Of a stretch of 38,304 bases of DNA, positions 28,821 through 38,304 are shown piece by piece. The stretch is from Lachnospiraceae bacterium (GTDB taxonomy: Bacteria > Bacillota > Clostridia > Lachnospirales > Lachnospiraceae): NCBI GenBank assembly GCA_024687125.1, contig JAILFA010000023.1:1-38304 (forward strand). Reading direction: 5' to 3'. Both the position numbers and the translations under genes were made by a program. Every line of letters starts with the position of its first letter. The stretch's first letter is position 1. The notes under the pieces were generated by a model that was not told the DNA's origin, searched no databases, and worked only from the letters and a program-made list of their open reading frames with translations.

Positions 28821-29621
28821 TCAGCCGTCCAGTCCCAGAAAGCTCGCCAGGATCCGCGAGAACAGGTACGGGTTTTCCAGGAAGGAAAAGTGCCCCGCGC
28901 CGGGAATCTCGGCGAGTCCGGCTTCCGGCATGAGCTGCTCCATTTTCCTGCCGTCGGAGAGCGGCGTATCCCGGTCCTCCGTGCCCCAGATCAGCAGTAC
29001 CGGTATCTTTATCCGCGGCATCTCCGCGGTCAGATCCGTGTTCACGACGTTGACCATGCATTTGCGCATGACGGGAGATGCCGCCGCGTAGTCGGCGCTG
29101 CCGAATTTCTTCTGCAGTGCCTGCAGGGCCCCCGGAAACAGCTTTGCGATCCCCGTCTTTGTAAGAAGCGTCTTGTACCGCTTATACCGGGCGGCCTTTT
29201 TCTTCTGGGCGGGCGTCTTTTCCGGGACGATACCCGCGCTGTCAACAAGGATCAGCCTGTCGATCAGACTCTCCTCGGCGGTCCCCGCGAGCGATGCTGC
29301 CATGCGGATCAGAATGCGCCCGCCGTGGGAATGCCCCAGAAACGTTACATGATCCGCACCGGGACAGGCGGCATCCAGAAACCGCCTCACGAACGAGACA
29401 TAATCATCGAGGTCCATGGGTTCGTCAGGCTCATCGGTACCGCCGCAGCCGGGCAGGTCCGGCCCGATCACATGATAGCCTGCTGCGGCCTGACGGATGA
29501 TCCCGTCATACAGATCAATGCCGGCACCCCAGCCATGCAGCACTACCAGCAGCGGCCCGCTGCCCTCCTCGCGGTAACGCACCTTCATGGTGCCGAGCGT
29601 GAGCGTCTTTTCCGCGTCCAT
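28821..29621 (-). CDS. Alpha/beta hydrolase
   Basis: The 266-residue protein has the oxyanion HGWG (29-32), nucleophile elbow GHSHGG with Ser98, acid Asp216 (WGTEDRD) and His244 (GAGHF), all in the proper order for the alpha/beta hydrolase fold, with a cap region (about 125-190, KKAARYKRYKTLLTKTGIAKL). The first residues give no signal peptide, so it is cytoplasmic. The substrate cannot be read from the sequence. It is placed between the GH9-like lipoprotein gene (4-base gap) and the MurF-like gene (6-base gap), and may hydrolyse an ester or amide on a cell-wall precursor or a glycan side group. Confidence 0.5.
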   Translation of the reverse strand: MDAEKTLTLGTMKVRYREEGSGPLLVVLHGWGAGIDLYDGIIRQAAAGYHVIGPDLPGCGGTDEPDEPMDLDDYVSFVRRFLDAACPGADHVTFLGHSHGGRILIRMAASLAGTAEESLIDRLILVDSAGIVPEKTPAQKKKAARYKRYKTLLTKTGIAKLFPGALQALQKKFGSADYAAASPVMRKCMVNVVNTDLTAEMPRIKIPVLLIWGTEDRDTPLSDGRKMEQLMPEAGLAEIPGAGHFSFLENPYLFSRILASFLGLDG

Positions 29622-29625
29622 CTTT

Positions 29626-31296
29626 CTAATCTCCCTCCGCCATCAGCATCGCTGCCGCGACGACCAGTTCGGCGTTTTCCACGGGTCTTCCGTAAATCCC
29701 CGGATACCCGGCATGTGCGGCGTCTCCCGCAAACCCTGTAAGATAGTCCTGCGCATCCGGATTTCTGCCGCAGAGCACATGCAGATGCTGTTCAAGGATC
29801 CTCGTATACTCATAGCTGTAGCTGACATGATCGCAGACGGCCAGGATCCGCATCCGATGCAGGATATCCTCGACCGGCAGCTCATCGTCCCTGCCGCCGA
29901 GCTTCGCTCCGTAGATCGAGTGGTTGGAATCGTCCGCCACGACCTCCGCCGCGGCCACAAGCGCCTTCATCAGCTTTTCTTCGGCTTCCACATCCACATC
30001 CTGGACGGTGCTCAGATAGGTGACCGCCCCGATGAACAGCGGTTCCTCCCACATCGCTCTCTCGAAGAAGTCCTCCCGGGAAAAGAACGCCTGCAGGCGC
30101 TCCGCGTACTCTTCCTGCCCGGTAGCCCGGTACAGAAGGGCCGCTGCCGCGAACACCTCAGGCGAAGCACTGTCATCCGATGCCTGCATGTACCAGGAAA
30201 AAGCGCGGTCCGCGGCCCGCAGGCACGAGGTCGCGAATTCCTTATCAAATGAGCGGTAATGGTAGCCGAAGTCCGCCATGGACTGGGCGAACAGGATCGT
30301 CGCCTCTGCACTTACAGGCTGCACCTCCACGGGCGTACTCATTGAGTTTTCCTGCGCGTCCCTCCTGGTCAGCGCGCCGCCGTAGACACCGCCGGATTTG
30401 CCGTCCTGCATCTTCAGGAGCCACGAAGCCCCGATCCTGAGCTCATCCAGAATATCCGGCACCTTGTTTCCGCTCTCGGGGATATCGCTGTCGTCGGCAA
30501 ACGCCGCCGGGTTCAGTTCATAGGCCAGGAGCAGATTGAGCATCACCTGTGCTCCCTGCCCGGTGAGCCGGTCGGCATACTCATTCATGTGCCATCCACC
30601 GGCCACATCGATCGTCCCCTCCCCTTCGGTCAGGGCGGCAGGTGCGCTGTGGCAGACGCCGTGCGCGTCCTGTCCCGCGTATTCCTGCGTGAGCGCGATC
30701 CCGCAGCGGTTCAGATAATAGCGCCGCAGAGCCGTTTCACAGATCTGCTCCGCGGGGCTCTCCGTGATCTCAAAGGCACAGGATTCTCCGAGAAAAGGCG
30801 CATACAGATAGTATCTGCCGGCAGTATCAAGTGATGTGAAGTCACCGAACGCGACCTGCATGGAACCGCCTTCTTCGGCGTCAGCGCCGGCGATGATACT
30901 CAGATCGCCCTGATAAACACGTTCTCCCGTATCATCCCTGCGCACCTCAAATGTCGCAGGAAGTACCTCGGCGCAGAAGATCGCCCGTTTCTCGGCGCGG
31001 GCGGCATATCCGAAGCGGTCCGTACGGATCCCCGGGATCTGCGCCACGTACATATCGGAAAGAGCATCTGATATGGACAGAGCAGAGACCGCCGGTCCCT
31101 GCTCCGTACTGCTCTCATCCGCGTCCGCAGCCGGCAGTTCCTCGATACTCTCCGTGGCGGCCTGCGCCGTGTCCGGATCCTGCCCTGTCTGCTCTGCCGT
31201 CCCCGCGTCCTGGCCGCAGCCGGTCAGCGCAAGGAAGCTCAATGTGATGCATAAGATAACACTTGATATTTTATTAACGGGCGGGCACTTTTTCAC
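29626..31296 (-). CDS. GH9-like lipoprotein with altered catalytic site
   Basis: The 556-residue protein starts at a GTG that overlaps the previous stop (GTGA), with signal peptide and lipobox LTGC (Cys27). After an acidic linker (30-75) come an Ig-like CelD_N domain (about 80-178: [20 protein letters not shown] ... [17 protein letters not shown]) and a GH9-type (alpha/alpha)6 domain (182-556: [59 protein letters not shown]). In active GH9 enzymes the block DVSGGWHDAGDYG holds both catalytic Asp residues; here the sequence is [14 protein letters not shown], and the PHHR motif is not recognisable near the end. This suggests loss of hydrolysis or a different chemistry, perhaps glycan binding. 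It is in one operon with the hydratase and the hydrolase. Confidence 0.5.
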   Translation of the reverse strand: MKKCPPVNKISSVILCITLSFLALTGCGQDAGTAEQTGQDPDTAQAATESIEELPAADADESSTEQGPAVSALSISDALSDMYVAQIPGIRTDRFGYAARAEKRAIFCAEVLPATFEVRRDDTGERVYQGDLSIIAGADAEEGGSMQVAFGDFTSLDTAGRYYLYAPFLGESCAFEITESPAEQICETALRRYYLNRCGIALTQEYAGQDAHGVCHSAPAALTEGEGTIDVAGGWHMNEYADRLTGQGAQVMLNLLLAYELNPAAFADDSDIPESGNKVPDILDELRIGASWLLKMQDGKSGGVYGGALTRRDAQENSMSTPVEVQPVSAEATILFAQSMADFGYHYRSFDKEFATSCLRAADRAFSWYMQASDDSASPEVFAAAALLYRATGQEEYAERLQAFFSREDFFERAMWEEPLFIGAVTYLSTVQDVDVEAEEKLMKALVAAAEVVADDSNHSIYGAKLGGRDDELPVEDILHRMRILAVCDHVSYSYEYTRILEQHLHVLCGRNPDAQDYLTGFAGDAAHAGYPGIYGRPVENAELVVAAAMLMAEGD

Positions 31297-33620
31297 TTTG
31301 CCGCCTTAAGAAGCGTGTTGTTGTAATTGATCAGGCACCCGTCCAGGATGATCCTGCGCTCTTCTTCGGTGAGCTCTCCGAGCCGCAGGGTAAAAGGTGT
31401 GAGCGCCCCGTCTCTGACCGCGAACGCGCTGATCTCATCCTTTTTCTGCGCGACCGCCTCACGGATCTCCGGGATAAAGAGGAAATCCAGGTTCGTGAAG
31501 GGAAGCTCTCCCTCCGGGATCAGGAACGGCAGCATCCCCCAGTTGATCAGGTTGGAGCGATAGCGCTTTGTCGCGTATTCATTGGCGATATTGGCCCAGC
31601 CGCCGAGCACCTTCTGACAGGAGGCAGCCTGTTCCCTGGCGGAACCGTCGCCGGGTTTGACGGCGAAGATCGTGGAGCCGATACCGGTATTCTCCGGGGT
31701 GATCCCGGGACAGGTCTTCCGGATCACCTGCACGGCCGCGGCCAGTGCTTCGTCCATCTCTTCAAACGCCGTCCCGTTCCTGCGCTTTTCCTCCTCGGCA
31801 TAGACAGCCTTGGCGCGCCCGACGTATTCGGGATCCTTGCGTGAAAGCGCAAACTCCGCGAGTCCCAGCGGATTGGAACGGTAGGAAGAGGTCTCTCCCG
31901 AAGGGATCAGCTCGTCCGTCGTGGTCACCGGATCATGGATCTCGGAGACGACCCGCAGCAGCAGGTTATCGGTCAGGGCCACCATCTGCGGCCAGTCCTT
32001 GATATTGGGACCGAGCACCAGCTCCGTCTGCGGATCTGCCTGTCCGTGCGAATCAAACACACGGTTTCTGTAGATCGCGGCATCGAAGTGGTACTGCCAC
32101 TTTTTCAGTTCTCCGTCAAACTCCGTGGCCGGTGTGAGGATTCCGTGGTTTGCCGCGGTAGCGGCGATCGAGCGCGCGTCCATGAGCGCGACGGAAGAGA
32201 TCTGCCCGTTCTGGATCTTGGAGCCCTCGCGGTTCGGGAAGTTGCGTGTGGAATGACGGATGGAAAACGCGTTGTTGGAAGGCGTGTCGCCCGCGCCGAA
32301 GCACGGTCCGCAGAACGCCGTCTTGAGGATGGCGCCTGTTTCCAGGATTGTCTGCGCGGCGCCGTTTTTCAGCAGTTCCATGTAGATCGGTGTGGATGCC
32401 GGATAGACGGAAAGCGTAAAGGCATCGCTTCCGATGTTCTGCCCGCGCAGGATGTCCGCCGCAGCGCAGATGTTCTCAAATCCGCCGCCCGCGCAGCCTG
32501 CGATGATGCCCTGATCCACCAGGAGCCTGCCGTCGTGCACCTTGTCCCTGAGGGAATAGTTCACCTTGTCGCCGAAGCTCACCCTGGCGCGCTTTTCCGT
32601 TTCGGCGAGGATGTCCTCCAGATTGGCGTTGACCTCTTCGATCGTGTAGGCGTTGCTCGGATGGAACGGCATGGCGATCATCGGCCTGATCTGCGACAGA
32701 TCGACCTTGATCAGTCCGTCGTAATACGCGACATCGCCGGGACGCAGTTCCTTAAAGTCCTCCGTGCGGCCGTGGATCTCGTAGTACTCTCTGATCACAT
32801 CGTCCGTCTGCCAGATGGAGGACAGGCAGGTCGTCTCTGTCGTCATCACATCGATGCCGATGCGGAAATCCGCCGACAGATTTTCGACGCCGGGACCGAC
32901 AAACTCCATGACCTTGTTCTTGACATAGCCGCTGTCAAACACCGCACCGATGATCGCGATCGCGACATCCTGCGGGCCGACGCCCTTGACCGGCTCGCCC
33001 TCGAGATAGACCGCGACGACCTCGGGCCGCTTGACATCCCAGGTCTGCAGCAGAAGCTGCTTGACCAGCTCCGGGCCGCCCTCCCCCACTGCCATGGTGC
33101 CAAGCGCACCGTAGCGCGTATGGGAATCGCTCCCCAGGATCATGCCGCCGCCCGTCGCGAGCATCTCCCTCGCGAACTGATGGATCACAGCCTGGTGCGG
33201 AGGGACATAGACGCCGCCGTATTTCTTCGCGGCAGACAGGCCGAAGACATGGTCATCCTCATTGATCGTGCCGCCGACGGCACACAGGGAATTGTGGCAG
33301 TTGGTGAGCACATAGGGCATGGGAAACTTTTCCAGCCCCGACGCGCGCGCCGTCTGGATAATGCCCACATAAGTGATATCATGGGAAGTCAGCTTGTCAA
33401 AGCGGATCTTAAGATCCTTTGGATCCTCCTCGCCCGAGGTATCATGGGCGGACAGGATCTGCCAGGCGATCGTTTCGTCCTTGGCACGCTCTTTGTTCAG
33501 CGGAGCGCCGGTGCGCCCGCCGATGATATCCGCCGCATCGGGGCCGTCCTCTACAATGAGGTAGCCGTCGACGAGATAGGCACCCGTGCCGTCCGCAAGC
33601 GTCTGAATCGGTGTTGACAT
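31293..33620 (-). CDS. Aconitase-family hydratase
   Basis: The 775-residue protein has the aconitase blocks [20 protein letters not shown] (163-182), Cys376 (IAGCAGGG), Cys437 and Cys440 ([16 protein letters not shown]), which would bind the 4Fe-4S cluster. The arginine-rich [16 protein letters not shown] segment follows, and a C-terminal swivelling domain (about 630-775) carries [15 protein letters not shown]. The family interconverts citrate-like hydroxy acids by dehydration/hydration. It is a divergent member commonly annotated only as hydratase; whether it is the TCA-type aconitase or acts on another acid is open. AAAGGAA precedes the ATG at 33620, 26 bases after glgP. Its stop overlaps the GH9-like gene. 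Confidence 0.5.
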   Translation of the reverse strand: MSTPIQTLADGTGAYLVDGYLIVEDGPDAADIIGGRTGAPLNKERAKDETIAWQILSAHDTSGEEDPKDLKIRFDKLTSHDITYVGIIQTARASGLEKFPMPYVLTNCHNSLCAVGGTINEDDHVFGLSAAKKYGGVYVPPHQAVIHQFAREMLATGGGMILGSDSHTRYGALGTMAVGEGGPELVKQLLLQTWDVKRPEVVAVYLEGEPVKGVGPQDVAIAIIGAVFDSGYVKNKVMEFVGPGVENLSADFRIGIDVMTTETTCLSSIWQTDDVIREYYEIHGRTEDFKELRPGDVAYYDGLIKVDLSQIRPMIAMPFHPSNAYTIEEVNANLEDILAETEKRARVSFGDKVNYSLRDKVHDGRLLVDQGIIAGCAGGGFENICAAADILRGQNIGSDAFTLSVYPASTPIYMELLKNGAAQTILETGAILKTAFCGPCFGAGDTPSNNAFSIRHSTRNFPNREGSKIQNGQISSVALMDARSIAATAANHGILTPATEFDGELKKWQYHFDAAIYRNRVFDSHGQADPQTELVLGPNIKDWPQMVALTDNLLLRVVSEIHDPVTTTDELIPSGETSSYRSNPLGLAEFALSRKDPEYVGRAKAVYAEEEKRRNGTAFEEMDEALAAAVQVIRKTCPGITPENTGIGSTIFAVKPGDGSAREQAASCQKVLGGWANIANEYATKRYRSNLINWGMLPFLIPEGELPFTNLDFLFIPEIREAVAQKKDEISAFAVRDGALTPFTLRLGELTEEERRIILDGCLINYNNTLLKAAK

Positions 33621-33646
33621 AGTGTTCCTTTCTTAAGTGACCCGGC

Positions 33647-36154
33647 TTAAAGCTTTACCTTGTCAAGATGCCAGATCTCGTCCACATACTCCTGGATCGT
33701 ACGGTCCGAAGAGAACTTTCCGGAGCAGGCGGTGTTCATCATGGCCATCTTTGCCCAGCGTTTCTTGTCCTGGTAGGCGATGGAGATCTCCTGCTGCGCC
33801 TCGGCGTAGGATTCGAAATCCTTGAGGATGAAGTAGGTATCCGCCCTGGAGGAATTCTGCGTGTTGAGGAGCGAGTTGTAGAGCGGCCGGAACAGCTCCG
33901 TATTTCCTTTGGAGAAGGTGCCGTCCACGAGCTGGTCAAGGACACGGTGCACATTGGGATTGCTGCGGTAGATCTCCTCCGGATTGTACCCGCCGCCGCG
34001 CTCGTATGCGATGACCGCGTCGGAGGAGAGGCCGAAGATCACAGCGTTCTCTTCGCCGACTTCCTTGACGATCTCCACATTGGCGCCGTCCATCGTGCCG
34101 ATGGTCACCGCGCCGTTGAGCATCATCTTCATGTTGCCGGTGCCGCTGGCCTCCTTGGAAGCCGTGGAGATCTGCTCGGAAACATCCGCCGCGGCAAAGA
34201 TGATCTCCGCGTTGGAAACACGGTAATCCTCGATGAAGACCACACGCAGCCGGTCGTTGACCGACGAGTCGTTGTTGATCACATCGGCCACGGAATTGAT
34301 CAGCTTGATCGTCAGTTTGGCGTTGGCATAGCCGGCCGCCGCCTTGGCACCGAAGATATAGGTCTTCGGATAGAAATCCGTTCCCGGATGATCCTTGATC
34401 GTGTTGTAGATATGCATGACATGCAGGATGTTGAGGAGCTGCCTCTTGTACTCGTGAAGGCGCTTGACCTGCACGTCAAAGATGGAATCCGGATTGACCT
34501 CGACGCCGTTGTGCGCCTTGATGTACTTGGACAGGCGCTTCTTGTTCTTGCGCTTGATATCCATGAATTCCTTCTGCGCGCCCTTGTCATCGACGTAATC
34601 CTTGAGCTTCGCGATCTGGGAAAGATCCGTGATCCAGCCGTCGCCGATCTTTTCCGTGATCCAGTCCGCGAGCAGCTCGTTGCCGTGCATGAGGAATCTG
34701 CGCTGCGTGATGCCATTGGTCTTGTTGTTAAACTTTTCGGGCATCATCTCATAGAAGTCCTTGAGCTCCTGCTTCTTGAGGATCTCCGTGTGGAGCGCCG
34801 CCACGCCGTTGACGGAATAGCTGCCGGCGATGGCCAGATGCGCCATCTTGACCTGATTGTCATACAGGATCGCCATCTTGCGGATCTTTTCGGAGACATC
34901 CATCGAAGGGATATCGCGGTACTTCTTCATGATCTGGTCGACAAAGCGGCGGTTGATCTCGTCCACGATCTGGTAGATCCTGGGAAGAAGACGCTGGAAC
35001 AGATCGACAGGCCACTTTTCAAGGGCCTCCGCCATGATCGTGTGGTTGGTGTAGCAGCAGGTCTTGGTGGTGATCATCCACGCCTCATCCCAGGTCAGGC
35101 CGTACACATCCATCAGATTGCGCATGAGTTCGGCGACAGCGACCGTCGGATGCGTGTCGTTGAGCTGGAAGACATTCTTTTCATAGAATTTGCGGATGTC
35201 CTTGTGATGGCGCAGATAGCGGTCGATCGCCTCCTGTACGGAAGCGGAGATGAAGAAGTACTGCTGCTTGAGACGCAGCTCCTTGCCGGAGACATGGTTG
35301 TCATTGGGATAGAGCACGTCGCAGAGCTGGCTCGCGAGGTTGGCCTCCTCAACAGCCTTCTGATAATCACCTTTGTCAAAGGAGTCCAGATGGAAGCGTT
35401 CGTTGGGCTGTGCATCCCAGATCCGGAGCGTCGCGACAAAGCCGTTGCCGTAGCCGACCACCGGCAGATCATAGGGAATCGCCTTGACCGCCTGATAGCC
35501 CTTGTGCTCAAAGATGATCCGGCCGTTTTCATCGGTATAGGAATTGACATAGCCGCCGAAACGCACTTCCTTGGCGTACTCCGGGCGGACCAGTTCAAAC
35601 GGGTTGCCGTTGTCCAGCCAGTTGTCCGGCCGCTCGACCTGATAGCCGTCCACGATCTCCTGGCGGAACATGCCGTATTTATAGCGGATACCGCAGCCGT
35701 AGGCCATGTAATTGAGTGTTGCGAGGGAATCCAGAAAGCAGGCCGCCAGTCTTCCGAGACCGCCGTTGCCCAGCGCCGGATCCGGTTCCTGGTCCTCAAC
35801 AACGTTGATATCCAGCCCGAGCTCGTCCAGTGCCTCACGCACGGCCTTGTAGGCGCGCATGTTGATGAGGTTGTTGCCGAGCGCGCGACCCATCAGGAAT
35901 TCCATGGACATATAGTAGACGATCTTGACATCCTGCTCGATCGCCGCCCTCTGTGAGGTGATCCACATATCGACGATCTGATCCTTAAGAGCATAGGAAA
36001 CAGCCTGGAAGATCTGCTGCTGCGTCGCCTCTTCGATGGTCTTGCGGAAGAGCGTCTTGACGTTGTACAGAACGCTGCGTTTGAACAGATCTTTGTCAAA
36101 TTCGTCTCTCTTGGTCACGATATCTGTCATTTTCTTATCTGTCTTTTTTTCCAT
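33647..36154 (-). CDS. glgP: Glycogen/starch/maltodextrin phosphorylase
   Basis: The 835-residue protein is a full-length GT35 phosphorylase that releases glucose 1-phosphate from alpha-1,4-glucans. It shows VYYMSMEFLMGRALGNNLIN, DPALGNGGLGRLAACFLDS, the N-terminal GNPWE-like DNGNPFELVRPEY, and the PLP site EASGTGNMKMMLNG with Lys676. GTMDGANVEI follows. There are no insertions or truncations. GGAGG lies 10 bases before the ATG. It is the first gene of the leftward operon, driven from the promoter at 36204-36233. Cytoplasmic storage-glucan breakdown is the likely role. Confidence 0.5.
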   Translation of the reverse strand: MEKKTDKKMTDIVTKRDEFDKDLFKRSVLYNVKTLFRKTIEEATQQQIFQAVSYALKDQIVDMWITSQRAAIEQDVKIVYYMSMEFLMGRALGNNLINMRAYKAVREALDELGLDINVVEDQEPDPALGNGGLGRLAACFLDSLATLNYMAYGCGIRYKYGMFRQEIVDGYQVERPDNWLDNGNPFELVRPEYAKEVRFGGYVNSYTDENGRIIFEHKGYQAVKAIPYDLPVVGYGNGFVATLRIWDAQPNERFHLDSFDKGDYQKAVEEANLASQLCDVLYPNDNHVSGKELRLKQQYFFISASVQEAIDRYLRHHKDIRKFYEKNVFQLNDTHPTVAVAELMRNLMDVYGLTWDEAWMITTKTCCYTNHTIMAEALEKWPVDLFQRLLPRIYQIVDEINRRFVDQIMKKYRDIPSMDVSEKIRKMAILYDNQVKMAHLAIAGSYSVNGVAALHTEILKKQELKDFYEMMPEKFNNKTNGITQRRFLMHGNELLADWITEKIGDGWITDLSQIAKLKDYVDDKGAQKEFMDIKRKNKKRLSKYIKAHNGVEVNPDSIFDVQVKRLHEYKRQLLNILHVMHIYNTIKDHPGTDFYPKTYIFGAKAAAGYANAKLTIKLINSVADVINNDSSVNDRLRVVFIEDYRVSNAEIIFAAADVSEQISTASKEASGTGNMKMMLNGAVTIGTMDGANVEIVKEVGEENAVIFGLSSDAVIAYERGGGYNPEEIYRSNPNVHRVLDQLVDGTFSKGNTELFRPLYNSLLNTQNSSRADTYFILKDFESYAEAQQEISIAYQDKKRWAKMAMMNTACSGKFSSDRTIQEYVDEIWHLDKVKL

Positions 36155-36203
36155 GTGCCCTGTTCCTCCTTATTGTCTGTTCATTGAAACGACCAAACGC
36201 TTT

Positions 36204-36233
36204 ATTATACCACGGGTCCGCCTGTCCGGGCAA
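36204..36233 (-). promoter_or_regulatory. Promoter of the glgP operon
   Basis: On the minus strand TTGCCC (36228-36233), 18 bases, TATAAT (36204-36209), between ileS and glgP. The -10 is perfect, the -35 weak. A leader of about 40-45 bases ends in GGAGG. Confidence 0.5.
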
Positions 36234-36246
36234 GAAAGCCGCCCTG

Positions 36247-38304
36247 TCAGCCGATCTTTTTAACGCCCAGCGTCACCTTGTCCTCGCCGAGATCCCACGC
36301 TTTGGCTTCGCCGCACGCGTTCTCGTAGTCGACACGCTCCGCGAGCACCTTGTCTGTGATCGCCTTTTCATGCGCTTTGACGATCGCTGCGACCCTGTCG
36401 CTCCCGGTGACCGACATCTCGATGTGGTCCGTCACCTCAAAACCGGCGTCCTTACGCATGTTCTGCAGCTTGGAGATGACCTCGTTGACGATGCCCTCGT
36501 CGATCAGTTCCTGCGTCAGGTTAGTATCGAGGACGACCGTGATCCCGTAGTCCTCCATGGAGACAAAGCCCTCCTTCTGCGTCATCTCGATGAGCAGATC
36601 CTCTTTGGTCAGCGTCACCTTTTCGCCGCCGGCGTCGAGCACCATCTCGCTCTTTTCATTGAGCTCATCCATCGCCGCGTTGCCGTCGAGTGTCTTCAGA
36701 GCTGCCCCGATGGCGCCGACCAGCTTGCCGTACTTGGGACCCACGGTCTTGAGCTGCGGCTTGAAGCTGTAGCTGGTGAACTCACGCACATCATCGGTAA
36801 AGGTGATCTCCTTGACGTTGAGCTCTTCGGTGATGACCGCCGTGGCCATCGCGTTGCCGGCGATATCGGCGTCCGCCATGTCGGCGTTCATCCGCACGAA
36901 CATCCGCGCGATCGGCTGGCGGTTCTTGATATTCGCGGTGTTGCGGCAGGATCGTCCGAGCACGACGATATCCCGGATGATCTCCATATCCTTTTCCAGC
37001 GCCTTGTCGATCAGCGAGGCATCGACCGCCGGGAAGTCGCAGAGATGCACGGATTTCGGTGCCGTCGGGAAGTCCGTGGTCACCAGGTTGCGGTAGATCT
37101 CCTCTGTCATGAACGGCACCATGGGCGCCGCGGCCTTGGAGATCTCGACCAGGCAGGTCCAGAGCGTCATGTACGCGTTGATCTTGTCCTGCTCCATGCC
37201 GCCCGCCCAGAAGCGCTCGCGGCATCTGCGCACATACCAGTTGGAGAGATCGTCCACATAGGCAGCCAGCTTCTTGCCGGCCTCCGGGATGCGGTAGTTC
37301 TCCAGATCCTCGTCTACCCCGCCGATCGTCGACATAAGGCGGGACAGGATCCAGCGGTCCATGACCGGGAGCTTATCGGGCTCCAGCTTGTATTTCGCGG
37401 CGGAGAACCCGTCGATATTGGCATAGAGCACAAAGAACGCGTAGGTGTTCCAGAGCGTTCCCAGGAATCCGCGCTGTCCTTCCTGCACGGTCTTGCCGGC
37501 AAAACGGGACGGCAGCCAGGGCGCGCTGTTCGTGTAGAAATACCAGCGGATCGCGTCGGCGCCGTACGTGGCCAGCGCCTCAAAAGGATCGACGGCATTG
37601 CCCTTGCTCTTGCTCATCTTCTGCCCGTTCTCATCCTGGACAAGACCGAGAACGATGACATTCTTGAAGGCAGGCTTGTTGAACAGGAGCGTCGCCTCCG
37701 CGTGCAGCGAATAGAACCATCCTCGGGTCTGATCCACCGCCTCGGAGATGAACTGCGCAGGGAACTGCTTATCAAAGAGTTCCTTATTCTCAAACGGATA
37801 GTGCAGCTGCGCAAAAGGCATCGCGCCGGAGTCGAACCAGCAGTCGATGACCTCGGGCACGCGTTTCATGTCCTGTCCGCACTTTTCACACTTGATGAAG
37901 AACCGGTCGATATACGGACGGTGCAGCTCCACGGTCTCCGCCGCGGGATCGCCCGTCTTTTCGGCGAGCTCCTTTCTGCTGCCGATCGCCGTCTGATTGC
38001 CGCAGCCCGGGCATTCCCAGATGTTCAGCGGGGTTCCCCAGTAGCGGTTGCGGGAGATGCCCCAGTCCTGGATGTTCTCGAGCCAGTCGCCGAACCGTCC
38101 CTCACCGATGGACTTCGGGATCCAGTTGATCTCCTTGTTGTTGCGGATGAGATCCTCCTTGACCTCGGTCACCTTGATGAACCACGAGGAACGTGCGTAA
38201 TAGATCAGCGGCGTGCCGCACCTCCAGCAGTGCGGATAGTCGTGCTCAAACTTGGGGGCCGCAAACAGGAGTCCCCGCTTGTCGAGATCCTTTAATACTT
38301 CGGG
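36247..38304 (-). CDS. ileS: Isoleucine-tRNA ligase, type 2 (C-terminal part, cut by the right edge)
   Basis: The frame is open at the right edge; the visible 685 residues are the C-terminal two thirds. Motifs are WRCGTPLIYYARSSWFIKVT, NWIPKSIGEGRFGDWLENI, DWGISRNRYWGTPLN, a zinc-ribbon-like CPGC...CEKC pair, IDCWFDSGAMPFAQLHYP, and the class I signature KMSKSKGN. An anticodon-binding domain (NIKNRQPIARMFVRMN) and the long C-terminal extension of the eukaryote-like type 2 enzymes follow. Type 2 IleRS is less sensitive to mupirocin. The HIGH motif and editing domain lie outside the window. It joins isoleucine to tRNA-Ile. Confidence 0.5.
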   Translation of the reverse strand, partial: PEVLKDLDKRGLLFAAPKFEHDYPHCWRCGTPLIYYARSSWFIKVTEVKEDLIRNNKEINWIPKSIGEGRFGDWLENIQDWGISRNRYWGTPLNIWECPGCGNQTAIGSRKELAEKTGDPAAETVELHRPYIDRFFIKCEKCGQDMKRVPEVIDCWFDSGAMPFAQLHYPFENKELFDKQFPAQFISEAVDQTRGWFYSLHAEATLLFNKPAFKNVIVLGLVQDENGQKMSKSKGNAVDPFEALATYGADAIRWYFYTNSAPWLPSRFAGKTVQEGQRGFLGTLWNTYAFFVLYANIDGFSAAKYKLEPDKLPVMDRWILSRLMSTIGGVDEDLENYRIPEAGKKLAAYVDDLSNWYVRRCRERFWAGGMEQDKINAYMTLWTCLVEISKAAAPMVPFMTEEIYRNLVTTDFPTAPKSVHLCDFPAVDASLIDKALEKDMEIIRDIVVLGRSCRNTANIKNRQPIARMFVRMNADMADADIAGNAMATAVITEELNVKEITFTDDVREFTSYSFKPQLKTVGPKYGKLVGAIGAALKTLDGNAAMDELNEKSEMVLDAGGEKVTLTKEDLLIEMTQKEGFVSMEDYGITVVLDTNLTQELIDEGIVNEVISKLQNMRKDAGFEVTDHIEMSVTGSDRVAAIVKAHEKAITDKVLAERVDYENACGEAKAWDLGEDKVTLGVKKIG

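Overview
The window looks like a chromosomal segment of an anaerobic Bacillota bacterium of class Clostridia, most likely Lachnospiraceae-like. The signs are strong AGGAGG ribosome binding sites, GTG/TTG starts, a eukaryote-like (type 2) IleRS, and a dCache chemoreceptor and lipoprotein glycosidases of the kind common in gut and rumen Clostridia. This is inferred from protein style only. By eye, the right part (about 20.3-38.3 kb) is richer in G+C and tightly packed with housekeeping and glycan genes, while the left 20 kb is an accessory region.

Left accessory region (0-13 kb). A frameshifted Lrp/AsnC regulator runs off the left edge and is followed by a BrnT/BrnA toxin-antitoxin pair. Next, on the minus strand, is an RNA-repair locus that reads in the order WYL regulator, WYL regulator, terminator, a candidate tRNA-like (Y-RNA-like) noncoding RNA, a DUF2828/Ro60-like protein with a von Willebrand A domain, the RNA ligase RtcB, and a small unknown protein overlapping rtcB. 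Beyond it lie small hypothetical genes beside REP-like hairpins, an Smr-like protein, a Sel1-repeat-like protein framed by two copies of a 36-bp repeat, a HigB/HigA pair whose toxin is frameshifted, a MarR-like regulator, and a tyrosine recombinase with an excisionase-like partner.

Integrated element (about 13.63-20.11 kb). A compact 6.4-kb element sits in the 3' half of a tRNA-Pro(CGG) gene. Identical 45-bp att repeats flank it, and an imperfect similarity of about 113 bp includes the tRNA terminator. Inside are a leftward integrase module (XRE repressor, unknown gene, tyrosine integrase) and a rightward cluster of five overlapping small genes that ends in a winged-helix or Rep-like protein. 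Four iteron-like repeats, a small DNA-binding-type protein and a serine resolvase follow. Repeats CGGTAGGCA near both ends look like integrase arm-type sites. A decayed tRNA-Pro copy lies between the tRNA promoter and the intact tRNA.

Right chromosomal region (20.3-38.3 kb, all minus strand). Reading 5' to 3' these are ileS (partial), glgP, an aconitase-family hydratase, a GH9-like lipoprotein lacking the usual catalytic aspartates, an alpha/beta hydrolase, a membrane-anchored MurF-like ligase, and a lipoprotein joining a GH53 galactanase to a C-terminal HExxH domain. After a terminator come a dCache chemoreceptor and a lipoprotein with a highly charged linker. The close spacing suggests glgP through the GH53 gene form one operon, combining polysaccharide use and storage with cell-wall functions.

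The most promising undescribed system is the WYL-WYL / tRNA-like RNA / DUF2828 / RtcB / unknown-protein locus at 1.2-7.0 kb. The GH53-HExxH fusion and the small tRNA-Pro element with iterons come next. [Form note: the original gave no confidence for any feature; 0.5 is a placeholder throughout, not an estimate.]
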